This document shows positions 35,626 to 43,712 of a stretch of 64,000 bases of DNA, one piece after another; positions within the stretch are counted from its first letter, which is position 1; every line of letters starts with the position of its first letter. Source of the stretch: Deltaproteobacteria bacterium (GTDB taxonomy: Bacteria; Desulfobacterota_D; UBA1144; Nemesobacterales; UBA2774). Position numbers and translations under genes: made by a program. Below the pieces are notes generated by a model. That model searched no databases. It was not told the DNA's origin and saw only the letters and a list, made by a program, of their open reading frames with translations. Location of the stretch: assembly GCA_029262275.1 (NCBI GenBank), contig JAJCZS010000007.1, forward strand, positions 246,785 to 310,784, read 5' to 3'.

Positions 35626-36633
35626 ATGAGAAATCTGACAACTTATATGTTTTTAGCTGCAATATTTATTTGCATTTCCTGTGCCGAGAAATCGCATGAT
35701 TCTGTGCCCATAGAAAGAGTTCAACTACAGATGGGAACCTACGGACGGGTTCTTATCTACGAAGGAAATAATGAAGATATAGGTGCAGCTTTTGCTAAGA
35801 TTAAAGAGCTCGACAACTTACTCTCCGACTATAATCCAGATAGTGAGATCTCAGAAATTAATAACAATGCGGGAGTAAGCCCGGTTAAAGTTGATCCACA
35901 GGTAATAGAGGTTCTTAAGATAGCCAAGAATGTGGCTTCTCAAACAGACGGAGTTTTTGATCCAACAATAGGTGTTTTGACTATAGGTGTTTACCGCTTT
36001 GGAAGGACGGAATATACGGATCCTTCTGCTGATGATATAGCTAAGGCAAAATCGCTTGTTAACTATAGAGATCTAGTTATAGAAGATGATAGTGTTTATT
36101 TGAGAAAAAAAGGCATGATGATAGATCTGGGTGGCATAGGGAAGGGGTACGCAGTTCAAAACGCAGTTTCTGTTCTTAAAGAACGGGGTGTTAAAAGCGG
36201 GGTAGTTTCTCTCTCCGGAGACTTTAAAGTTTTTGGACATCAAGCTGAGATTGCCATACAAGACCCTGATGGCCAGGGTGCTGTGGCTACTTTTACAACT
36301 GGAAGAAGTGATTTAGCTATATCTACAAGCGGTAGCTATGAGAGATCAGTAAATATCAACGGGGAAATATATCATCATCTTATTGTTCCTAAGAGCGGGA
36401 AGCCTGGGGACGATTTCTTAAGCCTCACAGTAGTTATGCAAGACAACAGCACTCTTGCGGATGCATATGCCACAGCACTGTTTGTGATGGGCCGCAATAA
36501 GGCACTTGAATTTTTAGATGCTCATCAAGAGATTGGAGTGTTCATCGTATTTCCGGACAAGAAAAACTACTATAATAAGACATTTGTTGATTTGGTTAGT
36601 GATCTGAAGATTGAAGATAGCTCTTCTAAGTAA
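35626..36633 (+). CDS. apbE: FAD:protein FMN transferase (ApbE), lipoprotein
   Basis: 335 residues. A lipoprotein signal ends at Cys19 (FICISC). ApbE blocks are MGTYGRVLIYE near the start, LLSDYNPDSEIS, DPTIGVL, IDLGGIGKGYAVQ and the metal-site segment TLADAYATALFVMG. The enzyme attaches FMN covalently to threonine of Rnf/Nqr-type and similar redox proteins on the outer face of the inner membrane. It lies just upstream of the riboflavin genes, separated by a hairpin and a promoter, which suggests a common flavin theme but separate transcription. Confidence 0.93.
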   Translation: MRNLTTYMFLAAIFICISCAEKSHDSVPIERVQLQMGTYGRVLIYEGNNEDIGAAFAKIKELDNLLSDYNPDSEISEINNNAGVSPVKVDPQVIEVLKIAKNVASQTDGVFDPTIGVLTIGVYRFGRTEYTDPSADDIAKAKSLVNYRDLVIEDDSVYLRKKGMMIDLGGIGKGYAVQNAVSVLKERGVKSGVVSLSGDFKVFGHQAEIAIQDPDGQGAVATFTTGRSDLAISTSGSYERSVNINGEIYHHLIVPKSGKPGDDFLSLTVVMQDNSTLADAYATALFVMGRNKALEFLDAHQEIGVFIVFPDKKNYYNKTFVDLVSDLKIEDSSSK

Positions 36634-36635
36634 GC

Positions 36636-36660
36636 AAGGTCTTAAGACCTTTATTTATTT
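36636..36660 (+). terminator. Palindromic hairpin after apbE
   Basis: AAGGTCTTAAGACCTT at 36636-36651 is a perfect 16 bp palindrome (6 bp stem with a TTAA loop) starting 2 bp after the apbE stop and followed by TATTTATTT. It is a plausible weak intrinsic terminator. Confidence 0.55.
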
Positions 36661-36686
36661 GACAAAATTAGTTCGTGGCTTATATT
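36659..36686 (+). promoter_or_regulatory. Sigma70-type promoter for ribBA
   Basis: Perfect TTGACA at 36659-36664, 16 bp spacer, TATATT at 36681-36686 (five of six). Start of transcription would fall near 36693, giving a leader of about 95 bases to the ribBA ATG at 36787. Confidence 0.65.
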
Positions 36687-36694
36687 GTACGTTA

Positions 36695-36754
36695 GATAAG
36701 CCCATATAATGGGTGGCTCTATCATTCTGGAGCGCTGGTTTTATAGTATCCAGA
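36695..36754 (+). other. Structured leader of ribBA with two imperfect hairpins
   Basis: The predicted 5' leader holds GATAAGCCCA...TGGGTGGCTCTATC (about 36695-36723, pairing with a bulge) and TCTGG...CCAGA (36726-36730 with 36750-36754). It does not contain the conserved blocks of the FMN riboswitch. Either could affect ribBA expression; this is inference from base pairing read by eye. Confidence 0.3.
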
Positions 36755-36786
36755 GTAATCTTTCTAAGGGGTGAAAAAATAGAATA

Positions 36787-37998
36787 ATGCCCATTTGTAC
36801 AATTGAAGAAGCAATCACAGATATACAAAGCGGTAAAATGGTCATCCTTGTTGATGACAAGGACCGCGAAAATGAAGGCGATTTAGTCGTTGCTGCTGAA
36901 TTTGCTAGTGCTGAGACCATAAATTTTATGGCCACACACGGTAGAGGTTTGATATGCTTGGCCATAACAAAGGAAAATGCAGACCAATTAGGGCTTGAGC
37001 CCATTAAACCAGAATATAATCCTATTCCTCAACACACAGCTTTTACAATATCCATAGATGCGGTTAAGGGAGGGGTTACTACGGGCATATCGGCTTTTGA
37101 CAGGGCTTCTACTGTAAATTTAGCAATATCTGAGGATGCGAAACCCGAGGACTTTATTCGACCTGGGCATGTATTTCCATTGATATCAAGACCCGGTGGA
37201 GCTCTGGTTAGAGCTGGGCATACCGAAGGCTCTGTCGATCTTTCACGTCTAGCGGGTCTTAGGCCGGCAGCAGTAATCTGCGAGATAATGAATGATGATG
37301 GAGATATGGCAAGGCTTCCAGACTTAGAAACATTTGCTGAAACACATAACATTAAAATTGCCTCCATAGCGGATTTAATTAGCTATAGGCTAAGAGCTGA
37401 GAGTCTTGTAAGAAGGGCTGCTTCAGCTGTTATTCCAACAGAGTACGGTGAATTTGAAACTATTGTTTATGAAAGTGATATAGACCCTCAACATCATGTA
37501 GCATTTGTGAAAGGGGATATTTCTCCTGATGATGGTGTCCTTGTAAGGGTACATTCCGAGTGTCTCACGAGTGACGTTTTTGGATCTCTAAGATGCGATT
37601 GCGGACCACAAGTAAAACAAGCAATGAAAATTATAGAAGAGGAAGGATCAGGAGTCATTCTATATATGAGACAAGAGGGAAGAGGGATTGGTCTTGTAAA
37701 TAAAATTAAAGCCTATGCGCTTCAGGACGACGGTTTTGATACTGTAGAAGCTAATGAAAAGCTTGGGTTTAAACCTGATCTCAGAGATTACGGTATTGGC
37801 GCACAGATACTCAGTGATCTGGGTGTAAGGAAGATGAAGCTTCTTACCAATAATCCTAAAAAAATAAAAGGTCTTGAAGGTTTTGGACTTCAAATAGTGG
37901 AGAGGGTTCCTATTGAGATTCCTCCAAACGGAAGTAATTCTAAATATCTAAAAGTTAAGAAAGACAAACTTGGTCACCTTTTGTCGATGGTTGATTGA
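36787..37998 (+). CDS. ribBA: Bifunctional 3,4-dihydroxy-2-butanone-4-phosphate synthase / GTP cyclohydrolase II
   Basis: 403 residues. The N-terminal RibB domain (1-200) has [11 protein letters not shown], the magnesium-binding acidic loop, and [19 protein letters not shown]. The C-terminal RibA domain has [21 protein letters not shown] with the three zinc cysteines, and RQEGRGIGL. It supplies both precursors of riboflavin. A Shine-Dalgarno-like AAGGGGTGA lies 13 bp before the ATG, a little far. ribH follows with 13 bp between the stop and its start. Confidence 0.96.
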   Translation: MPICTIEEAITDIQSGKMVILVDDKDRENEGDLVVAAEFASAETINFMATHGRGLICLAITKENADQLGLEPIKPEYNPIPQHTAFTISIDAVKGGVTTGISAFDRASTVNLAISEDAKPEDFIRPGHVFPLISRPGGALVRAGHTEGSVDLSRLAGLRPAAVICEIMNDDGDMARLPDLETFAETHNIKIASIADLISYRLRAESLVRRAASAVIPTEYGEFETIVYESDIDPQHHVAFVKGDISPDDGVLVRVHSECLTSDVFGSLRCDCGPQVKQAMKIIEEEGSGVILYMRQEGRGIGLVNKIKAYALQDDGFDTVEANEKLGFKPDLRDYGIGAQILSDLGVRKMKLLTNNPKKIKGLEGFGLQIVERVPIEIPPNGSNSKYLKVKKDKLGHLLSMVD

Positions 37999-38011
37999 GG
38001 AGGAGGTTGTT

Positions 38012-38488
38012 ATGCCTCAGATATATGAAGGTAAATTAGATGCAAAGGGACTTAAATTTGCTATAGTAGTAAGCAGATTTAACGATTTTATAACCGAGAG
38101 GCTGATGACTGGGGCTCTTGATGTGTTGATTAGACATAATGCCTCAGATAAAGACATAGATATAATAAAAGTTCCAGGTTCATTCGAAACATTACACGCC
38201 GTTAAAAAAGCAGCAGAATTAAAAAAATATGATGCAATAATTGCTCTTGGGGCAATCATTAGGGGTCAAACCTCACATTTTGATTTCTTAGCTTCAACAG
38301 TTACAAGCCAACTTGCTTCTATTGGGCTTGATCACAATGTTCCGGTTTCCTCAGGTGTTATTACAACAGAAACCCTAGAGCAAGCCATAGAGAGAGCAGG
38401 ATCTAAAGCTGGCAACCGGGGGGCTGAAGCCGCCTTTTCGGCAGTTGAGATGGCTAATCTAACCAAAATTCTTTCTAAAAAAAGGTAA
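38012..38488 (+). CDS. ribH: 6,7-dimethyl-8-ribityllumazine synthase
   Basis: 158 residues from ATG 38012, which follows GGAGGAGG at 5 bp. An open frame back to 37970 runs into ribBA and is not the start. Motifs are [26 protein letters not shown], the catalytic His in [10 protein letters not shown], and [17 protein letters not shown]. It condenses the ribBA products to lumazine in icosahedral or pentameric assemblies. It is followed by nusB after 11 bp, a common riboflavin-operon arrangement. Confidence 0.96.
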   Translation: MPQIYEGKLDAKGLKFAIVVSRFNDFITERLMTGALDVLIRHNASDKDIDIIKVPGSFETLHAVKKAAELKKYDAIIALGAIIRGQTSHFDFLASTVTSQLASIGLDHNVPVSSGVITTETLEQAIERAGSKAGNRGAEAAFSAVEMANLTKILSKKR

Positions 38489-38499
38489 AATCCTTCTAT

Positions 38500-38940
38500 A
38501 TGGGTACTCGGAGACAGGCGAGGGAGCTTGCGCTCCAATTTCTTTATCAATACGATTCACTTAAGGAATCTTCTACAGACACAGAAGACGTAGGGGAGCT
38601 GTTATCTACTTTCTGGGATGAAAATGATGTCCCAATAGATGATGACACTAGAGAATTTTCTTCCACTCTGATTATGGGATCGTGCTCAAATTTAACAAAA
38701 GTCGACGGTGTAATAACAACCTATTCAGAGCATTGGAGATTAAATAGGATGTCCACGATCGACAGGAATATCTTAAGAATCGCTATATACGAATTGGCTT
38801 ACTTGAGCAACATACCTCCTGCTGTTACCATAAATGAGGCCGTGGAGTTAGGGAAGAGATTTGGTACTGAGGAATCCGGGTCTTTTATAAATGGCATACT
38901 TGATAAGATAAAGGAAGCTAAGGAGAAAGGGGAAATTTAA
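38500..38940 (+). CDS. nusB: Transcription antitermination factor NusB
   Basis: 146 residues, all-helical RNA-binding protein. GTRRQARELALQFLYQYD at the N-terminus and the C-terminal half (STIDRNILRIAIYEL, PPAVTINEAVELGKRFG) are diagnostic. NusB binds boxA RNA with NusE (S10) in rRNA antitermination. Next to ribH, as in many genomes, and 1 bp before trpD, showing a transcript that continues into tryptophan synthesis. Confidence 0.95.
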   Translation: MGTRRQARELALQFLYQYDSLKESSTDTEDVGELLSTFWDENDVPIDDDTREFSSTLIMGSCSNLTKVDGVITTYSEHWRLNRMSTIDRNILRIAIYELAYLSNIPPAVTINEAVELGKRFGTEESGSFINGILDKIKEAKEKGEI

Positions 38941-38941
38941 G

Positions 38942-39958
38942 ATGATAAATGAAGCCATTAAAAAGGTAGTAGAACGTATTGACCTTGAAGAAGATGAAAT
39001 GGCTGAGGTTATTGAGCAGATAATGGAAGGTGAGGCGACACCAAGTCAGATAGCCTCATTTTTGACCGGTCTTAGAATGAAAGGTGAGGCAGTTTCAGAA
39101 ATTACAGGGGCTGCTAAAGTAATGCTTGATAAAGCAAATAGAATCTCTGTTTCAAACGATGTTGCCGTTGATCTTTGTGGGACCGGTGGGGATCATCATG
39201 GAACTTTTAATGTTTCAACCACAGCTTCATTCATTGTAGCAGGCGCAGATGTGGCTGTTGCAAAACACGGTAATCGGTCTGTTTCAAGCCCTGTTGGCAG
39301 CGCTGATGTGCTTGAGGCACTTGGAGCAAATATAGATTACTCTATAGAACATGCTCAAAATTGTCTGGATGAGACCGGAATAGTTTTTCTATTCGCACCT
39401 ATTTATCATCCTGCAATGAAAAACGTTGCTGTACCAAGAAAAGAAATTGGAATTAGAACTATTTTCAATATATTAGGTCCAATTGCCAATCCTGCTGGAG
39501 TTAAACATCAAGTAATTGGTGTTTATTCAGAAACTCTTTTGGATCCGGTTATAAAAGTGCTTAGAAACCTAGGACATACAAATGCCTTGGTTATTCACGG
39601 CTCTGATTCGATGGATGAATTCACGGTTACAGGGAAGACTATTGTGGCTGAGCTTAGAGATGGAATGGTTAAGAAGTATCAGCTTGATCCTTCTGATCTT
39701 GGCTTAAAGAAAAGAAAGTTGGATGAGCTAAAAGGCGGTCAAAGTTCCAAAGAAAATGCAGAAATTATTTTATCCATTTTAAAAGGCGACGAAAAAGAGG
39801 CCAAAAGAGATATTGCCTTACTAAATGCGGCTGCAGCAATATATGTTTCTGATGAAAACTCAGACATGGTCCAAGCATTAGAGCGGGCAACGGAATCACT
39901 CGATTCTGGCAAAGCGCTTTCTAAATTAAATGAGTTTATAGAATTCACTAAAAAGTAG
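38942..39958 (+). CDS. trpD: Anthranilate phosphoribosyltransferase
   Basis: 338 residues. The PRPP-binding motif GTGGDHHGTFNVST, AKHGNRSVSSPVGSADVLEA, and the GIRTIFNILGPIANPA block identify TrpD, which couples anthranilate to PRPP. It starts 1 bp after nusB. trpE/G are not next to it, so the tryptophan genes are split in this genome. trpC follows after 30 bp. Confidence 0.96.
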   Translation: MINEAIKKVVERIDLEEDEMAEVIEQIMEGEATPSQIASFLTGLRMKGEAVSEITGAAKVMLDKANRISVSNDVAVDLCGTGGDHHGTFNVSTTASFIVAGADVAVAKHGNRSVSSPVGSADVLEALGANIDYSIEHAQNCLDETGIVFLFAPIYHPAMKNVAVPRKEIGIRTIFNILGPIANPAGVKHQVIGVYSETLLDPVIKVLRNLGHTNALVIHGSDSMDEFTVTGKTIVAELRDGMVKKYQLDPSDLGLKKRKLDELKGGQSSKENAEIILSILKGDEKEAKRDIALLNAAAAIYVSDENSDMVQALERATESLDSGKALSKLNEFIEFTKK

Positions 39959-39988
39959 TTATTTCAATATTGGGATAAGGCATACTAA

Positions 39989-40783
39989 ATGATTCTTGAT
40001 GAAATAATTGAAAATAAAGCTATTGAAGTTTCAGAGTCAAAAAACTCCCTACCATATGAGATTCTTAAAGAGCAAATTAAAGATGCTCTTCCTTCACGAG
40101 ACTTCTTTAAGGCCATCAACCCAGATGGAGATTTGAGGATAATATCGGAGGTAAAACATGCTTCTCCCTCTAAAGGCGTCTTCAGGGACGATTTTGATCC
40201 CGTCCAAATAGCCAAAAGTTACAGCTTTGGCGGAGCATCTGCAATATCCGTTCTTACCGATGAGAAGTATTTTAAAGGCAGCTTAACTTATCTTAAAAAT
40301 ATTAGAGAACAGGTTGATACTCCACTACTTAGGAAAGATTTCATTATTGATCCATATCAACTCTATGAAGCCAGGCTATATGGGGCGGATGCTATTCTTC
40401 TAATTGTTGCTGCATTGGATCAGCATCTATTAACAGAACTGCTAGAGCTTACCCACTTACTTGATATGAATGCTATTGTTGAGGTGCACGATGAAGCTGA
40501 GTTAGACAGAGCGCTTGATGCGGATAGCAGAATAATAGGAATTAATAACAGAGATTTGAGAACTTTCGATGTTGATCTTAATGTATCCATTGATCTTTCA
40601 GCCAAAATTCCTGATGGTAAAATAGTAATTGCTGAAAGCGGGATAGGTTCTATAGAAGATATTGATAGACTAAGGGGGCATGGAGTACATGTTTTCCTTA
40701 TTGGGGAAACATTCATGAGGGCAGCAGATCCCGGCCAGAAATTAAAAGAACTTATCGAATCAAGCAGATATACAAGTTCTTGA
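39989..40783 (+). CDS. trpC: Indole-3-glycerol phosphate synthase
   Basis: 264 residues. Catalytic residues are visible in SEVKHASPSKG (Glu and Lys), LRKDFI (Lys), VEVHDEAELD (Glu), GINNRDLRTF (Asn) and AESGI. The enzyme closes the indole ring in tryptophan synthesis. Complete and single-domain, without a fused TrpF. It is probably the last gene of the ribBA-ribH-nusB-trpD-trpC run; the following 170 bp carry a TATAAT but no clear -35. Confidence 0.96.
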   Translation: MILDEIIENKAIEVSESKNSLPYEILKEQIKDALPSRDFFKAINPDGDLRIISEVKHASPSKGVFRDDFDPVQIAKSYSFGGASAISVLTDEKYFKGSLTYLKNIREQVDTPLLRKDFIIDPYQLYEARLYGADAILLIVAALDQHLLTELLELTHLLDMNAIVEVHDEAELDRALDADSRIIGINNRDLRTFDVDLNVSIDLSAKIPDGKIVIAESGIGSIEDIDRLRGHGVHVFLIGETFMRAADPGQKLKELIESSRYTSS

Positions 40784-40953
40784 TTAGCCCTCAATTAACT
40801 TCAGCTTTCCATCTTAATTCACCTTAATTTACACTGGTTATTTTATAATAGTTTGAGTAGGATATTATTATTCCAGTTATTATATTTTTCATACTAGATA
40901 TAAGCGCTTCATAAGAATATTTCTTGGGTTCTATTACCGGGTGGAGATCGAAT

Positions 40954-42507
40954 TTGCTTAAATCAAAATCAACTTATCAATACTGTGCAATCTTAATTGT
41001 TCTTTTCTTGTTATCATGTTCTCATGGTCTTCCAGAATTAGATCCTTATAAAGAAGCCTCCGAGGCCCCTGGGGTAGAGTGGGAGCCTTCAGAAAAAGAG
41101 TTAGAGAAGTCTTTTGAACTTGAGGAGCTTCCTACTCTTCCAGCTGATCTGGAATCAGAAGCTGATAGCTTGACCTTGCCTCAACTCGTAGATATTGCGC
41201 TTGCAAACAATCCAACAACTCAGATAGCCTGGCAAGATGCAAGAGCTGCTGCTGCGGCCTGGGCTCAAGCACGGGGACTATATTACCCTCAGGTTACAGG
41301 GTCTGCAGGGTACTTTTATGCAAGAGATGGTGGGTCGTCTGTGGGTGGTGATGCTTTTCAAGAGCAATACGGTAATGTTGGACTCTCACTAGACTATCTA
41401 TTACTAGATTTCGGGGGACGTGAAGCTCAGATAGATGCCGCGAGACTAGCACTAATTAATTCTAATTGGAACCAGAATCAAGCTATACAGAATGTGCTGA
41501 ACCAAGTTGCAGTTAGCTTCTATACTTATATAGGAAGTAAGGCTTTGGTAATAGCTGATGAAACTAATCTTAAAGAGGCAGAGACCAGTTTAGAGGCAGC
41601 AGAGCTTAGACTTGAAGCTGGAGTAGGAACCCTGCCCGATGTGCTTCAGGCAAGGGCTACTTTGGCCCAGGTTCAGCTTCAGCTGGTTGAAGACAGAGGG
41701 AATGTGGAGATTTTCCGCGGTGAGTTGGCTACATCAGTCGGATGGCCATCAAATACTGAGTTTGACGTATCAGACCCTATAGACGAGCTTCCCGTGGATG
41801 CACTAAGTGATAATGTGAATGACCTAATAGATGTAGCTATGCAAAATAGACCTGATTTAGCGGCAGTACAAGCTAGCGTAAGGGAAAAACAGGCTGAGTT
41901 AAGAGAAGCTAAATCTGCATTTTTCCCTGAAATATCTGCTACGGCTCAAGTTCTTAGATTTTGGGTAAGGCCCGATGGTGGATCGAGTGATTACTTTACG
42001 AATTATTTGTTAGGTGTGCAGCTGCAAGTCCCTATATTTCAGGGCTTTACTTTGATCAATGCAGTTCGCGGGGCTAATGCAGAGCTGAAGTCTGCTAAGG
42101 CTGCATTAAGACTACAGGAACAGATCGTTATTGATGAAGTTTGGGCTGCTTACTACACATTCAGAACTGCTGTTCAATCTCTTGAAGCAGCAAACGTATT
42201 GTTAGAGAGTTCATTGGAATCTTATAAGGCATCCCTTGAGCTCTACCAAAATGGCGTAGGAGATATAATAGAGCTGCTTACGGCCCAGACCACACTTGCC
42301 GAAGCTAGGGCTGAGCAAGTAGAAACCGCTACCGATATATTTACTTCCTATGCTGATTTGATTAACGCCATGGGCACAGAAATTCCGTCTCCAGATGAAG
42401 TTGTGATCGAAGAAGAGGTTGTAATTGAAGAAGAAGTAATTGTTAATCCTATGGGTGAAGTAGATGAGTCTATAGAAGTTGAGGAGTCTATAAATGAAGA
42501 AAATTAA
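40954..42507 (+). CDS. TolC-family outer-membrane efflux lipoprotein with an acidic tail
   Basis: 517 residues from TTG 40954, chosen because GGTGGAGA lies 6 bp upstream and the protein then begins with a lipoprotein signal ending at Cys22 (LLSC). A longer TTG start at 40924 has no Shine-Dalgarno. Two OEP repeats follow, with LPQLVDIALANNPTTQIA, SLDYLLLDFGGR, and the second-half repeat LDVPIFQGFTL-like block around VPIFQGFT. The C-terminal 30 residues are strongly acidic with repeated VVIEEE units, an unusual addition for the family. It forms the outer-membrane duct of the RND pump. The membrane-fusion gene overlaps its end by 14 bp. Confidence 0.88.
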   Translation: MLKSKSTYQYCAILIVLFLLSCSHGLPELDPYKEASEAPGVEWEPSEKELEKSFELEELPTLPADLESEADSLTLPQLVDIALANNPTTQIAWQDARAAAAAWAQARGLYYPQVTGSAGYFYARDGGSSVGGDAFQEQYGNVGLSLDYLLLDFGGREAQIDAARLALINSNWNQNQAIQNVLNQVAVSFYTYIGSKALVIADETNLKEAETSLEAAELRLEAGVGTLPDVLQARATLAQVQLQLVEDRGNVEIFRGELATSVGWPSNTEFDVSDPIDELPVDALSDNVNDLIDVAMQNRPDLAAVQASVREKQAELREAKSAFFPEISATAQVLRFWVRPDGGSSDYFTNYLLGVQLQVPIFQGFTLINAVRGANAELKSAKAALRLQEQIVIDEVWAAYYTFRTAVQSLEAANVLLESSLESYKASLELYQNGVGDIIELLTAQTTLAEARAEQVETATDIFTSYADLINAMGTEIPSPDEVVIEEEVVIEEEVIVNPMGEVDESIEVEESINEEN

Positions 42508-43681
42508 TATCTCTTCTTGCAGTTTTGCTCTTTTCTTTTTGGTAATTGCAATACTTGCATTTGCTCTTACAGGCTGTGGTAAGAGTGACAAGGATAAAGC
42601 TGCTCCTGAAATGACCGTTACTATAGCTCAAGCAAAGTCTGAAACGGTTCCTTTGTATTTGGACTATGTTGGCACCCTTCAATCAATTGAGTCAGTTGAT
42701 ATCAATGCCAGAGTCGAAGGGTTTCTTGTAGAAAGAGCGTTTAAGGACGGGGCTGATGTGAAAAAGGGAGATTTGCTCTTTGTAATAGACCCACGACCTT
42801 TTGAAGCAGCTCTTGTCGCAGCGGAGGCACAATTAGCTGAAGACCTGGCTGCGCTTTCCTATGCTAGAGAACAAGTAAGGAGATACAAATCACTTGTAGA
42901 AAAAGACTACATAACAAGAGATGCTTATGATGAATATTTAACACAAGCTAAAGAAGCCCAGGCGCTTGTAGATGCTGATCGTGCAAATGTGGTGCAAGCA
43001 CAGCTCGATCTGAGCTACTGCACTATGTATGCCCCGTTTGATGGACGTATCGGCAGGCGGTTAGTAGACGTTGGCAACCTTGTTGGCTCAGGTGAGGCCA
43101 CACTGCTTGCTACCCTTGTTCAACTTGATCCAATTTATGTCTACTTCAGTGTGGCCGAGCGTGATATTCCCGAAGTACTTAAGCAACAAAATATTAAACC
43201 ATTAACTTTTAGTATTATCCTGCCTGATGAAAGTAAGCATCCACAAGATGGAACGATTGATTTTGTAGATAATCAAGTTGATATAACTACAGGGACAATA
43301 ACTTTAAGAGGTATTGTCTCAAACACATCAAAGACAATTTTGCCCGGTCAGTTCGTCAAGGTGCAGCTCCTTTTGGAAGAACAGCCTAACACTATAGTTG
43401 TTCCTTCTCAGGCCATAGGTGAGCAGCAAGGAGATACTTTTGTGTATGTAGTAGGAACTGATAATAAAGTTGAATTTAGGGATGTTACGGCTGGAGCAAG
43501 TTACAAAGAACTAAGGGTTATAGAAAAGGGTTTAAGCGCAGGTGAGAAAGTAGTAGTAAACGGGCTTCAAAAGATTAAACCCGGCATGACTGTAAAGACT
43601 GAGACACAAGCAGAGGCTGATGCAAAGAAAAAAGCTGCAGCATCTCCTTCGCCTAAGCCAACAGGTAAAGATAGTAAATAA
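42494..43681 (+). CDS. RND efflux periplasmic adaptor (AcrA/MexA-like lipoprotein)
   Basis: 395 residues. The lipoprotein signal ends at Cys28 (FALTGC). The lipoyl half-motifs (VDINARVEGFLVERAFKDGADVKKGDLL, read in pieces), a coiled-coil hairpin (about 95-150), the beta-barrel (YAPFDGRIGRRLVDVGNLV) and a Lys/Ala/Pro-rich tail are visible. It links the inner-membrane pump to the TolC-like duct. The start overlaps the duct gene by 14 bp and the pump gene follows after 31 bp, forming one operon. Confidence 0.92.
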   Translation: MKKINISSCSFALFFLVIAILAFALTGCGKSDKDKAAPEMTVTIAQAKSETVPLYLDYVGTLQSIESVDINARVEGFLVERAFKDGADVKKGDLLFVIDPRPFEAALVAAEAQLAEDLAALSYAREQVRRYKSLVEKDYITRDAYDEYLTQAKEAQALVDADRANVVQAQLDLSYCTMYAPFDGRIGRRLVDVGNLVGSGEATLLATLVQLDPIYVYFSVAERDIPEVLKQQNIKPLTFSIILPDESKHPQDGTIDFVDNQVDITTGTITLRGIVSNTSKTILPGQFVKVQLLLEEQPNTIVVPSQAIGEQQGDTFVYVVGTDNKVEFRDVTAGASYKELRVIEKGLSAGEKVVVNGLQKIKPGMTVKTETQAEADAKKKAAASPSPKPTGKDSK

Positions 43682-43712
43682 GTTCTTTTAGAAAATAGAG
43701 GAGAGATATAGA

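Noticed and set aside
36661-36786. FMN riboswitch upstream of ribBA
   Set aside because: None of the conserved RFN sequence blocks is present; only two short hairpins are seen.
37970-38011. Earlier start for ribH inside ribBA
   Set aside because: The ATG at 38012 has a strong Shine-Dalgarno and the normal family N-terminus.
40784-40953. Promoter for the efflux operon in the 170 bp gap
   Set aside because: A TATAAT is present near 40844, but no -35 at acceptable spacing could be found by eye.
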